Source: Owenia fusiformis
Taxonomy: Eukaryota > Annelida > Polychaeta > Sabellida > Oweniidae
NCBI GenBank assembly: GCA_903813345.2
Contig: CAIIXF020000002.1
Span: 14,466,150 to 14,530,149 of the forward strand
Reading direction: 5' to 3'
Length of the DNA: 64,000 bases
Within the stretch, counting starts at the first letter, position 1. Each line of letters opens with the position of its first letter. The notes under the pieces are model-generated. The model saw only the letters and a program-made list of their open reading frames with translations, did not search any database and was not told where the DNA came from. This document shows positions 35,318 to 47,500 of this stretch, piece by piece. Both the position numbers and the translations under genes were made by a program.

Positions 35318-36186
35318 ATATAGTACCCCGGACAGGTTGTATGATGCAGTCGTTTTTTTACTCTAGTCTTTCCAGATGTATTTGATGCCATATTAATTAT
35401 GGCTGATTATTGTTATTCATTTTTGTCATATTCAATAGGCCTAATATTATTACAGTGCATTAGGCCCATGAAAAACTTGTCACGTTGGGTCACGTTTTCT
35501 CTGAAAATGCACCTTTTTCTCCACTGGGTTTTTCCGCCACCGTCACTCAGCATGCAAGCCCGTGGGAAGTAAATTGTACCATGCTTTTAAAATGTCAGGT
35601 CTCCCTGACAAATTCATGATAAAATTTGACACAGCTGTATTAACATCTCTGTAGGATCTAATGCCAAGAATACTTCAAACAGGAGATTCGTAATGTTTTA
35701 CTTCATTTTGGACAGTATGAACAGTGACCAAGTTGAACTCATGTCCGTGGACAAGAAGATTGACCTCCTCTATCTGGGCTCAATCTAGGGATTGCTTCAC
35801 AAAATGAGACCCAGAGCAACACGTTTTTATTGGCCTAATGCACTGTAATAATATTGAATATGACTCAAGTGAACAACAATAATCAGATACAATTATTAAT
35901 ATGGCAACAGATATATCTGGAAAGACTTTAAGAGGCCGGAAATTCAATAGCCAGACAATATTTGAAATGACGTTAAAAGTTCAATTGTTCAAAAACCTGT
36001 ATTTTATTGACAGTGTAGCGTTTTTGAAAAAAGCCCGTCAAAATCATAAAATTGGAAATTTGATAAGACATTTATTTTCCATGTTGGAAATTGTCTCTAG
36101 AATAAATCTTGAAAATTTCAATAAGAATGGTCGTTCTATTGCAAATATAGAGTAAAAAAACGACTGCATCATACAACCTGTCCGGG
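35318..36186. mobile_element. Inverted-repeat DNA element with a nested palindrome
   Basis: The outer arms share TAGTACCCCGGACAGGTTGT and a following CAGTCGTTTTTTTACTCTA. Next inward, CTTTCCAGAT(G/A)TAT and CATATTCAATA also recur in inverse. At 35453-35850 an inner pair CAGTGCATTAGGCC is flanked by TA on both sides. The right side holds about 200 bp (35930-36130) absent from the left arm, with a short open frame of 84 codons and no known relative. Probably a non-autonomous element with an indel. Confidence 0.7.
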
Positions 36187-36745
36187 GTACTATTTAGTTA
36201 CCAGAAAGGTGTTATCATAGTGATATTTTATAATGTTTATATATCAACTTTTGAATAAACTTTTACATGTTTCAGCTAGACTCAATCACAATTTACCATG
36301 ATATTTCTGTATGTGATTTTTAATGGTTCGTTAATTCAGAAAAAGATTGCCATTCACAAAAATATTGATGTTCGCTGAAGTGAAGTGAAAAATTAATGGC
36401 ATCGATAAAAGGAGAGAGGAAAATAGAAATTTCAATCCTAAATCCCATTCATAAAGCTTTTTCTGCTCAAAACATGATCAGAATAGAAGAATATAAAGTC
36501 ACTTAACTTATTTTAATGTACAATGTACATTAATAATTTGTTCATCCTCATTGTCAATTAAGAAGTTCATTATGTTCCTTCACCTTTAAAGCCCTAATTG
36601 TCTGTATGTGATATTTTATCACACTGGATGCTTCATAAGTTACCATGATATTTCTGTACAGAAACATGTTTGCCAAAATATATATTGATTCAAAGCAAAA
36701 AAAATATTTTAGGAAGTATATGTGATTTGTACTAGGGCTAATGTT
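36187..36745. other. Intron stretch without recognised features
   Basis: AT-rich, with no inverted ends and no coding region. Confidence 0.4.
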
Positions 36746-36752
36746 ACATGTT

Positions 36753-37730
36753 GAGATTATCTTGTTGTATGGCGCGGGAGTATGGGGCAATGCTCAGTAC
36801 ACCGAAATAAATGCAGTGCAACACAAGGCAGCGCGTTATTTTTTGGGACTAGGACAAAAGGCACCTAATATTGCAATGAAGGGAGATATTGGCTGGACCT
36901 CAATATTTACAAAACAACGCGTCTCAGTAGTTCGTTTATGGTGTCGCCTAAAAAACATGGACAATTCTAGAAACATGAAACATATACATATTTGGTCAAT
37001 GCGTCGAGCTCGGACCTGGGAAGCAAAAACAATTAAACTCATTAAGACTCATGATTTTGATCATCTTATAACACGAGACGAAATCCCTGACTTCAGAAAA
37101 GAACTTCGTGATTTGCACGATATTTTATTTAACTGTGATCACGAGCTTTGGCATCGTCAAATGTGGAATGACGGGCGCAATGTTAATGGTAATAAAGTTA
37201 GAACATATCGATTACATAAGACACACGCCATTGGTCCGGAATACTATGTTAATGCGAACCTCACTCGCTTTCAGAGGCGTGCTATTGCCCAACTTAGAAG
37301 CGGAATGTTGCCACTCAAATTAGAGACTGGGAGATATACCAACATTCCACTTAATGAGCGACTATGTCTCTGTGGCAACGCCGTGGAAACAGAAATTCAT
37401 TTTGTTATAGAATGTCACCTTTATGAGACTGAGAGGAGAGAGCTTTTGCATAAGGCCAGGTCGCTAATAGGGAATGACTTTGATACCACTAGTCTAGGAC
37501 AGTATTGCTTACTTATGAATTGTGAATTGTTGCAACGTTCCCTAGCAAAGACTGTAATTAAACTTTGTATGAAACGTCGAACATTCTTATATTAACTTAT
37601 TAATCGAATTGTTGTTAAGTGTCTCATATGCCGACATCGGCAGGGCCAATGTTTTTTAATATCGTTTTAGTACTATGTAATATTTTATGGCGTGACACTA
37701 TAATAAATAATAAATACAATACAATACAAT
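36753..37730 (+). mobile_element. Young 5'-truncated LINE, end of the reverse transcriptase ORF
   Basis: An uninterrupted frame to 37595 encodes the C-terminal part of a non-LTR retrotransposon protein: LLYGAGVWGN and HKAARYFLGLG at the start, then a Cys/His cluster (LCLCGNAVETEIHFVIEC). The catalytic domain is missing. The 3' end is a run of TACAA/AATAC repeats instead of a plain poly-A. The repeated ACATGTT at 36746-36752 and 37731-37737 is a probable target-site duplication, so the copy looks recent. It lies in the intron between plus exon 2 and the first zinc cassette exon. Confidence 0.88.
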
Positions 37731-37737
37731 ACATGTT

Positions 37738-38188
37738 AAAGTGTAATGTGAAATTTTAGAAGGTTTCTGAGTCTTTATACTTCACACTTTATATTATAAG
37801 TATATATGATAGAACATACACACCCATATAATGAACAGAGGGGACAGGAGTTCATAGGTAATTTATTTACATTCGAACCATTTTATAGGGTATTCCATAC
37901 TTTACGCAAACTTTTTCAATTTTTCTTTTTTTCAGACCCATTATGATTTTCATGGTGACTAATGAACTTGCATAACTTGTATAGTAAACTTTAAGAAGAT
38001 GACATCATACAAACACTGGACCTGAATGTGCATCATTGAGATACACATGTCAAGGGCTCTAATTGTCTTCTTTCCAGAGGCTGTGGATTGAGAAGAAGCA
38101 AGAACAAATGAAAATGAGTTTAGTAACTGCTGTACAGTCTTTTAATACTGAGACAGTTGATATTAATAAACTTTTCTTTCTTTTCTAG
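37738..38188 (+). other. Intron end before the first plus cassette exon
   Basis: Ends in a strong pyrimidine tract (CTTTTCTTTCTTTTCTAG). No other feature recognised. Confidence 0.5.
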
Positions 38189-38610
38189 GGGGCTACACAT
38201 ATCAGGATCCAGTCAGATTTGATGTTCATAGCATGTCAGGTGAAGCTTCCAATAAAATGAAATATCAAACTTCTGGAAATGTCATTGAGCTTGAAGTTGA
38301 ATATAATTGTGACCAATGTACAAGGATATTTCCTGGGAAACGTTGCCTTGACTACCACATGTTGATATCACACAACAAATTCTGTGATATATGTTCAAGT
38401 CGGATTGATCATGAGTCTGATCTTGATATGCATGGTCTGAAACATAAGGATGAAAAACCATACCAGTGTGATGTTTGCTATAAACTGTTCAATGCTGAAA
38501 GTGGGCTGAGGACCCACAGGGCAAAAGACTTGCAGTGTGTCTTATGTGGCAAGCGCTTGCTGAGGAATGAAAGAAAACGTCATATGTCTACAGTTCACCC
38601 AGGCATCTAG
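38189..38610 (+). CDS. Alternative terminal exon with four-finger zinc cassette, plus 1
   Basis: The acceptor TTTTCTAG then GGGGCT is phase 1, and the first codon completes as GGG. It adds about 139 residues. The leader is short (about 35 residues) with YQDPVRFDVHS and then VIELEVEYN. Finger 1 is CDQC, x12, H, x4, H. Finger 2 is CDIC, x12, H, x3, H. A DEKPYQ linker precedes finger 3 (CDVC, x12, H, then D), and finger 4 is CVLC, x11, H, x4, H. This is the shortest leader of the set. The nearest shared exon is 8.1 kb upstream. It is likely spliced to exon 2 or exon 1 of the plus locus, giving a nuclear protein of about 365 residues. Confidence 0.9.
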
Positions 38611-40538
38611 TAAGACAAGAACATAATAAGACTACAAGATATATGGAAAATTGTACCCTCTCAGCATAGTTCTGCTCCTTCAACACAAAAACTTCATTTA
38701 GGTGTTTGCTGTTGGGAATTATTTCATACAACTGCCACAAATAGGTTAATTTAGATACAAATGTACATTGAAAGTGATCTGCAAATACAATGTAGAATAT
38801 AATCAAAATGACATTGGATGGAAGGACTAAACAAATGTATTGTGTATCATGGCTAAAGTGATATTAAATTACCAATAATTTCAAACAAATTTGGAAGCTT
38901 TTTTCCTTGGCTCATCTCAAAAGACAAAAGGCAAATAAACAATAGAATAGTGTTGAAGGGCTCAAATTTAGCTATAAAATAGGCAGTTGTGAAGTTACTA
39001 TGATCTCCAAATATGGTAAAGTATGACAATATTGACAATTTATGGCAAAATCAGTCAATATCAATATGATGTGTCAATAATCCTGTTTTGCTAGTGAGGA
39101 GTGAAGAACATGACTTACACTTTAATTTGGTATATGATTTGTGAGTTCTTATTATGTGGGTCATAGGATCTACTTTTTTTAGGTACCCAGTGGCTCCCCT
39201 TCTAATTTTAAAGGACAATGATTATGAATTAAAATTAGGTTTTCACCCCATCAATAATTTCCCAATTTGACTGTGTTTGTGTCAGAGATAGATATGTTGA
39301 TACATTTAGAATTGTAGGCTTTATTATGCATTCTACATGAACAAGTTCTATAACAAATAGCATGTTTATATTACACACTATACTGCATTATATACTGCTT
39401 TATCATATGACTAACCAAGATACGGCCATCTTTCTTTCTAAAAAATCGTATGAGTTTACTTGTGACAAGTACCATATTCTCTGTGATAAGTGCCTGGGGT
39501 GTTTAGAAAATTAAAAATACATCCTTCAGACATTCTAATAAGTGCCCATATACTGTAAGAAGTCAAAAATCATCGGGAATTTCATTACATGGCATTTTTT
39601 CTTGCCAATTAAGAATGATTTATTTGCAACATCAAAATGAAGTAGGGGGTTGGGCGCTAAATATGGTGATTATGGTATATATTATTGGTTCAAATCAACA
39701 ACAACATGGCTACATATACCCTGTTTCTATGATTACCCTTACTTTTTTCTATTGAATAAGCTGAAATGTCACAATAATGGAGCTTTGTTGCCATTCATAT
39801 CCATTGATCTGAAGCTGTTTAACACCCAAGTTTTACATGATTTTGTCATAAAAAGCAAAAATATGACATGATACAGAGTCATTTGAGAAAAACTTTTTTG
39901 TACTCCTACATGTGCAATATCATCAATTCTTGACTCTCTTTGATAATGTTTCTCATCAAGAATAGAAGATCTTGCAAAGGTACTCAAACAAGAACCTCTA
40001 TATAACAACGATAAACAATATTTACAAAGATAGATTATTTGATATGTGGTGATTTCATTTCAGAGATTGTTAGAGCCGTTAACCCAGAGATTGTGAATCC
40101 TTAGAGGCAAATCTGCTTATACTGTATTTGTCATGGTTTGAGAAATGTGACCACCACACAATTTCAGAACTTGAAAAGTTGTTACTGTTGATGTTGCTGT
40201 TTTCTAGATCTGAGCCAAGACACGGAAACTCCCTTTATTTACAAATAAATTGTCTTATAAAAGTACTTTTATCAAAACCTCCTTTCTAAATCCCAAAAAC
40301 TACAATTCAACATCATTAGGAATTCTAGGATTGTTTGCATGGCAATTTGAATATCAAATGAAGACAGAATAAATGTTATGCAATACCAAGTCAGGATCAA
40401 ACATTTGACCTGTTTCTGTGGACTCACTCAGATTTTAAAAGCATGTATTACATGTATACTCCCTTAGTTTATACCTTGACTATGTATGGCAAAATAGAAT
40501 AAATTCATGTTTAAAATCATTATTTGTTTTTATCTCAG
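38611..40538 (+). other. 3' UTR of plus 1, then intron
   Basis: The 3' UTR end is not clear, and an AATAAA occurs near 38933. A segment around 39510-39600 resembles 9785-9890. Nothing else was recognised. Confidence 0.4.
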
Positions 40539-41014
40539 GTTGTACACTAATCCCACGTACTGGAAATCCAGATGATTACAGTGACATATGTGGACGTGGC
40601 TTTCCAATTCAGCAACTGATTCCTCCTGTAGCCAGTATTAGACAAACAAATGAGCAACAGAGATATCCTGAACCCATAGAAATCCAGAAAGATTACAAAT
40701 GCCCAAAATGCCACAGGGTGTTTCCAAGTTCTCGATGTGTGGATCATCATGTGATCGTTTTCCATAATAAATTTTGTGATGTCTGCAAAGTCCGTATTGA
40801 TCATGAACCTGACCCACAGGAGCACTATAAGCGCCACCTATCTTCTAAACCATTTAGTTGCAGTGAATGTTACAAATTGTTCAATAATGAGATCAGTCTA
40901 AAGGGCCACATTAGTAATGACTTTATCTGTCAAATATGTGGCAAACAAATGAGAAGAGATAAAAGAAACAAACATATGAGAGCACATATAGAAGGAAACC
41001 CCTTTAGAGATTGA
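40539..41014 (+). CDS. Alternative terminal exon with four-finger zinc cassette, plus 2
   Basis: The acceptor TTTTATCTCAG then GTTGTA is phase 1. It adds about 157 residues. The leader of about 55 residues contains RYPEPIEIQKDYK, a version of the PEPVEV motif seen before the fingers in the exons at 52374 and 58420. Finger 1 is CPKC, x12, H, x4, H. Finger 2 is CDVC, x12, H, x3, H. Finger 3 is CSEC, x12, H, then N-D so that D takes the His place. Finger 4 is CQIC, x11, H, x3, H, with a very basic GKQMRRDKRNKHMRAH. An ATTAAA lies about 165 bp after the stop and could direct polyadenylation. DNA binding is inferred. Confidence 0.9.
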
Positions 41015-41599
41015 CATGTCTGAGATAAATGTTCTTAAGATTGAGACATGGAGCTCATATAGTAGGAAATCTCTCAGGAGATTGAGACGAAGAGCTCTTA
41101 TTGAAAATCCTCCCAAGCAGGTGCCCAGAATCCATACCTCCTTCTTCCCCCCTGCTATAACCAATTTGGAAGCGCCCAATTAAACTAAGTCACTGTAAAA
41201 ACTGTAAAAAGAAAGAAGATATTCTGGATTTTGAAGCCCTGTGATCGGAAGATGTCACCAGAATTGCACATTGAAACCTATGAGTTATTAAAACACATAT
41301 TGGCATCACATCACATTGTTTGATGGAGACCACAAGCGCTTGAGGCAATCATTCAGAGCAATAACATTCATAACCATAGCATATTGTTTTTTTATGTGGA
41401 ATAACGCTATTTTATTGTCTGCAGACTTAAATAGCCGATCCTGCATCAGATCATAACATAAGAGGGAAGAATTGGAATAGAATTGGAATAGGTTTCTCAC
41501 ATGGATGGATGCCACTGGTACTGGGACTATCATCAGTCTGGACATTGTAAAACAACAATCAAATTAAATTTGTGTATTGTTTGTGTGTGTCAATAGAAA
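41015..41599 (+). other. Probable 3' UTR of plus 2 and intron
   Basis: A GAGCTC...TAGGAAATCTCTC-type phrase is partly duplicated around 41040-41100. ATTAAA occurs near 41179. The target duplication AGAAA of the foldback element begins at 41595. Confidence 0.4.
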
Positions 41600-42431
41600 A
41601 TCAAGGAGGATTGGCTCCCAGAATGCAACACCGATATTCTGCAAAACAATCACCTACCCTTAAGAAAAAACCCATGGTCTCCATGATTTGTCATGGTATT
41701 TACCAGTTTTCCATGGTAAATACCGGTTTTTCATGGTAAATACCAGCCTGTCATGGTAAAAAATCATGAACTTTTCCATGGTCATTACCGGTATTTCATG
41801 ATAAAAAAAACATGGAATTTTCTATGGTATTTACCATGAAATACTGGTTTTCCTTGATATTTGAAAATGAATTATTCCCATCAAGTGTGTCAAGGGTAAT
41901 GTGTAATATTGATGTATTGGTATTTAAAGTTGTAAACATATAACGAGTTTTCAATATTTTCTCAATATTTGAAGATCAATAAAATGAAGAACACAACACA
42001 GATGATAAATGACTTGAAAGAAATGAAGGTAAATATGCATTATTATTTAAAGAGAGAATCAGATAAAGGTAGCAGGCAAAACAAAAATTGTTTCAATTCC
42101 AATAAATCTTAAGTTCATTCTTTTGCAGCTTACATGTCAATTTTCTGAAGTGCATGCATGTACTTTATTTCAAGAAAAACTTTTCAAATTTTGCAATGAC
42201 CACAGTTTTAATAGCAGAGTTTAGCATAGCATTTTCAGGTAAATGAAGGTTAATAATCTTCATGGTATTTCCCATTGCGTTCCGGAAACACTTCGTTCGG
42301 TGGGATAATTATATATGGCAATTGTGTAAAATTGAAATAATTTTTGATATAACTTCACTTTATATGATTTCTTTTTTTCTTAAAAACAAAATTGCTAAAA
42401 AACATTAAAACACAAAACCATTGAATTCTGA

Positions 42432-42849
42432 TTCAAACATGACCGTGCTCTAATTGAATTTCTCAACCAATCAGAATGCAGCTTAGCCAATATAGAACGT
42501 TCTCTAATTCTCCATAGATGCACGACCGTGCTCTATCCAATCATCCGGGAATCTACGTATTGTATTTGCATTGTGACGTCACACCTGGGAATGGCGAAAA
42601 TAACAGCGAGCTCGAGTTTGGTGTATCTCATGTAGCTCCAATCCCCAATTCTCTGAACAATGTTTTCATTTTTTATATGTTTGAATCGGAATAAATAATG
42701 ATAGGCCATTCAATATGGTGAAATTCAGCACTCGTTGGACAGAATGTCAGTACAAATGCACTCACCTTCGGTTCGTGCTTTGTACGACATTCTGTCCAAC
42801 TCGTGCTGAATTTCACCATATTGAATGGCCTATCATTATTTATTCCTTA
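42432..42849. mobile_element. Repeat insert ending in a large hairpin, inside the first foldback unit
   Basis: It interrupts a foldback unit between GAATTCTGATT and TTACAATTTCC. The first 290 bp match 60857-61135. The end (42697-42846) is a hairpin with arms of about 70 bp: GATAGGCCATTCAATATGGT, then GTTGGACAGAATGTC, and their inverses. Confidence 0.75.
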
Positions 42850-44164
42850 ATTACAATTTCCAAAATCATGGAACTTGATCGCATTTTTCCCAAAATCATG
42901 GAACTTGATTACAAAATTCCAAAAATCATGCATTTTAATCATAAATACTATGAGATGTAGATGTTGGCATAAAAGAACATGTTATCAATCTCCATAATCA
43001 ATGGTCTAAGAACTTATACAAATATAAAATTGAAAATTGTAGGAAGTTAAAATATCAAAGAATATTTAATCTAATTTACCAGTCAATGGTTTAAATACTT
43101 ATACAAACTAAGTTAAGGTATGGCAATTGTGTAAAATTGAAATAATTTTTGAGATAACTTCACTTTATATGATTTTCTTTTTTCTTAAAAACAAAATTGC
43201 TTCAAAACATTAAAACACAAAACCATGGAATTTTGATTACGATTTCCAAAATCATGGAACTTGATTGCGTTTTTCCAAAAATCATGGAATTTGATTACAA
43301 AATTCCAAAAATCATGGAGTTCGATTGCACCATTCTGAAAAATATTTGTTTAAGAAATGTAAACAGGCTCATGATTTCTGAAAACTGCATGGGTGTATAT
43401 TTTGGTGAGGATACAAGGCTTTTCATCATTTTTTTTATAAAATATTGTCGACTCCATCCATGTGTGCAGTAAATTGTCTATAAATACTATGAAATGTTGA
43501 TATTGGCATAAAAGAACATGTTATCAATCTCCATAATCAATGGTCTAAGAACTTATACAAATATAAAATTGAAAATTGTAGGAAGTTAAAATATCAAAGA
43601 ATAAAATACTTAAACAAACTAAGTCAAGATATGGCAATTGTGTTAAATTGAAATAATTTCGAGATAACTTCTCTTTATATGATTTTCTTTTTTCTTAAAA
43701 CATAATTGCTACAAAACATAAAAAGACAAAACCATGGAATTCTGATTACAATTTCCCAAAAAATCATGGAACTTGATTGCATTTTTCCCAAAATCATGGA
43801 ACTTGATTACAAAATTCCAAAAATCATGGAGTTCGATTGCACTATTCTGAAAAATATTTGTTTAAGAAATGTAAACAGGCTCATGATTTCTGAAAACTGC
43901 ATGGGTGTATATTTTGGTGAGGATACAAGGCTTTTTATCATTTTTTTTGTAAAATATTGTCTACTCCATCCATGTGTGCAGTAAATTGTCTATAAATACT
44001 ATGAAATGTTGATGTTGGCATAAAATAACATGTTATTAATCTCCATAATCAATGGTCTAAGAACTTATACCAAATATAAAATTGAAAATTGTAGGAAGTG
44101 AAAATATGAAAGAATATTTAATCTAATTTATCAGTCATGGTTTAAATACTTAAACAAACTAATA

Positions 44165-44515
44165 TTTTGAATTGTTGATGTTATAATATCAAAGACAAAA
44201 TTACGACCTAAAACTTTTATTCTAGCATCTCCTCCCAGGTTCCAAATTATACTACAGGGTTTTTCAATTGAGTGTTTTTCTGACCAAGCCACATTGCTTT
44301 TGTTTCCTGTGTTCAGGCATGGGCTTTCAACTATAATCAATGATCTAAGAACTTTTATTCTAGCGTCTCCTCCCAGCTTCCAAATTATACTACAGGGTTT
44401 TTCAATTGAGTGTTTTTTCTGACCAAGCCACATTGCTTGTGTTTTCTTCATGTTCAGTTTAAGGCCAGTTGTTAGATAAAACCTATTTGCTTCATTTAAA
44501 ATGTTTTTAAGATAT
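44165..44515 (-). mobile_element. Captured LINE reverse transcriptase fragment, partly duplicated
   Basis: On the minus strand TGLKLNMKKTQAMWLGQK is the motif that follows the catalytic site in non-LTR reverse transcriptases. The segment with SIEKPCSIIW and LGGDARIKVL occurs twice in tandem here and once more at 46600-46730, so it was copied along with the array. It is a fragment only. Confidence 0.75.
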
Positions 44516-47500
44516 GGCAATTGTGTAAAATTGAAATAATTTTTGATATAACTTCACTTTATATGATTTTCTTTTTTCTTAAAAACAAAATTGCTACAAA
44601 ACATTAAAACACAAAACCATGGAATTCTGATTACAATTTCCAAAATCATGGAACTTGATTGCAATTTCCCAAAACCATGGAACTTGATTACAAAATTCCA
44701 AAAATCATGGAGTTCGATTGCACTATTCTGAAAAATATTTGTTTAAGAAATGTAAACAGGCTCATGATTTCAGAAAACTGCATGAGTGTATATTTTGGTG
44801 ATGATACAAGGCTTTGCATAATATTTAAAAAAATATTGTCTACTCCATCCATGTATGCAGTAAATTGTCTATAAATACTATGAAATGTTAATATTGGCAT
44901 AAAAGAACATATTATCAATCTCTATAATCAATGGTCTAAGAACTTATACAAATATAAAATTGAAAATTGTAGGAAGTTAAAGTAAGAAAGAATATTTAAT
45001 CTAATTTACCAGTCAATGGTTCAAATACTTATACACACTAAGTTTATGTATGGCAATTGTGTAAAATTGAAATAATTTTTGAGATAACTTCACTTTATAT
45101 GATTTTCTTATTTCTTAACAAAATTGCTACAAAACATTAAAACAAAAACCATGGAATTCTGATTACAATTTCCAAAATCATGGAACTTGATTGCGTTTTT
45201 CCCAAAATCATGGAACTTGATTACAAAATTCCCAAAATCATGGAGTTCGATTGCACTATTCTGAAAAATATTTGTTTAAGAAATGTAAACAGGCTCATTA
45301 TTTCTGAAAACTGCATGAGTGTATATTTTGGTGAGGATACAAGGCTTTTCATCATATTTTTATAAAATATTGTCTACTCCATCCATGTATGCAGTAAATT
45401 GTCTATAAATATTATGAAATGTTGATATTGGCATAAAAGAACATGTTATTAATCTCCATAATCAATGGTCTAAGAACTTATACAAATATAAAATTGAAAA
45501 TTGTAGGAAGTTAAAATATCAAAGAATATTTAATCTAATTTACCAGTCAATGGTTTAAATACTTATACAAACTAAATTAAGGTATGGCAATTGTGTAAAA
45601 TTAAAATAATTTTTGAGTTAACTTCACTTTATATGATTTTCTTTTTTCTTAAAAACAAAATTGCTACAAAACATTAAAACACAAAACCATGGAATTCTGA
45701 TTACAATTTCCCAAAAAATCATGGAACTTGATTGCATATTTTCAAAAATCATGGAACTTGATTACAAAATTCCAAAAAATCATGGAGTTCGATTGCGCTA
45801 TTCTGAAAAATATTTGCTTAAGAAATGTAAACAGGCTCATGATTTCTGAAAACTGCATGGGTGTATATTTTGGTGAGGATACAAGGCTTTTCATCATTTT
45901 TATAAAATATTGTCTACTCCATCCATGTGTGCAGTAAATTGACAATGAATACTATGAAATGTTGATAATGGCATAAAAGAACATGTTATCAATCTCAAGT
46001 TGTTAGATAAAACCTATTTGCTTCATTTAAAATGAATTTAAGATATGGAATTTGTGTAAAATTGAAATAATTTCTGATATAAACTCATTTTATATGATTT
46101 TCTTTTTTCTTAAAAACAAAATTGCTACAAAACATCAGGGGCATTCAACTAGATGCCCATGAAAACATTAAAACACAAAACCATGGAATTCTGATTACAA
46201 TTTCCAAAATCATGGAACTTGATTGCATTTTTCCAAAATCATGGAACTTGATTACAAAATTCCAAAAATCATGGAGTTTGATTGCACTATTCTGAAAAAT
46301 ATTTGTTTAAGAAATGTAAACAGGCTCATGATTTCTGAAAACTGCATGGGTGTATATTATGGTGATGATATAAGGCTTTTCATAATTGTTTTTAAAATAT
46401 TGTCTTCTCCATCCATGTGTGCAATAAATTGTCTATAAATACTATGAAATGTTGATATTGGCATAAAAGAACATGTTATCAATCTCCATAATCAATGGTC
46501 TAAGAACTTATACAAATATAAAATTGAAAATTGTAGGAAGTTAAAATATCAAAGAATAATTAATCTAATTTAGCAGTCAATGGTTTAAATACTTAAACAA
46601 ATTAAGTTTTTGAATTGTTGAAGTTATAATATCAAAGACAAAATTACTACCTAAAACTTTTATTCTAGCATCTCCTTCCAGCTTCTAAATTATACTACAG
46701 GGTTTTCAATTGAGTGTTTTTTCTGACCAATTTTCAATTTTATATTTGTATAAGTTCTTAGACCATTGATTATGGAGATTAATAACATGTTATTTTATAT
46801 CAACATTTCATAGTATTTAAAGACAATTTACTGAACACATGGTTGGAGTAGACAATATTTTCTAAAAAAATGATGAAAAGCCTTGTATCCTCACCAAATA
46901 TACACCCAAGCAGTTTTCAGAAATCATGAGCCTGTTTACATTTCTTAAACAAATATTTTTCAGAATAGTGCAATCGAACTCCATGATTTTTGGATTTTGT
47001 AATCAAGTTCCATGATTTTGGGAAAAATGCAATCAAGTTCCATGATTTGGGAAATTGTAATCAGAATTCCATGGTTTTGTGTTTTAATGTTTTGTAGCAA
47101 TTATGTTTTAAGAAAAAAGAAAATCATATAAAGAGAAGTTATCTCGAAAATTATTTCAATTTTACACAATTGCCATATCTTGACTTAGTTTGTTGAAGTA
47201 TTTTTTTTATTTTTTGATATTTTAACTTCCTACAACTTTCAATTTTATATTTGTATAAGTTCTTAGACCATTGATTATGGAGATTGATAACATGTTCTTT
47301 TATGCCAATGTCAACATTTCATAGTATTTATAGACAATTTACTGCACACATGGATGGAGTCGACAATATTTTATAAAAAATGATGAAAAGCCTTGTATCC
47401 TCACCAAAATATACACTCATGCAGTTTTCAGAAATCATGAGCCTGTTTACATTTCTTAAACAAATATTTTTCAGAATAGTGCAATCGAACTCCATGATTT

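Noticed and set aside
35901-36155. 84-codon frame as a host gene
   Set aside because: It sits inside inverted arms, has no relatives I know and is partly absent from the matching arm. More likely transposon filler.
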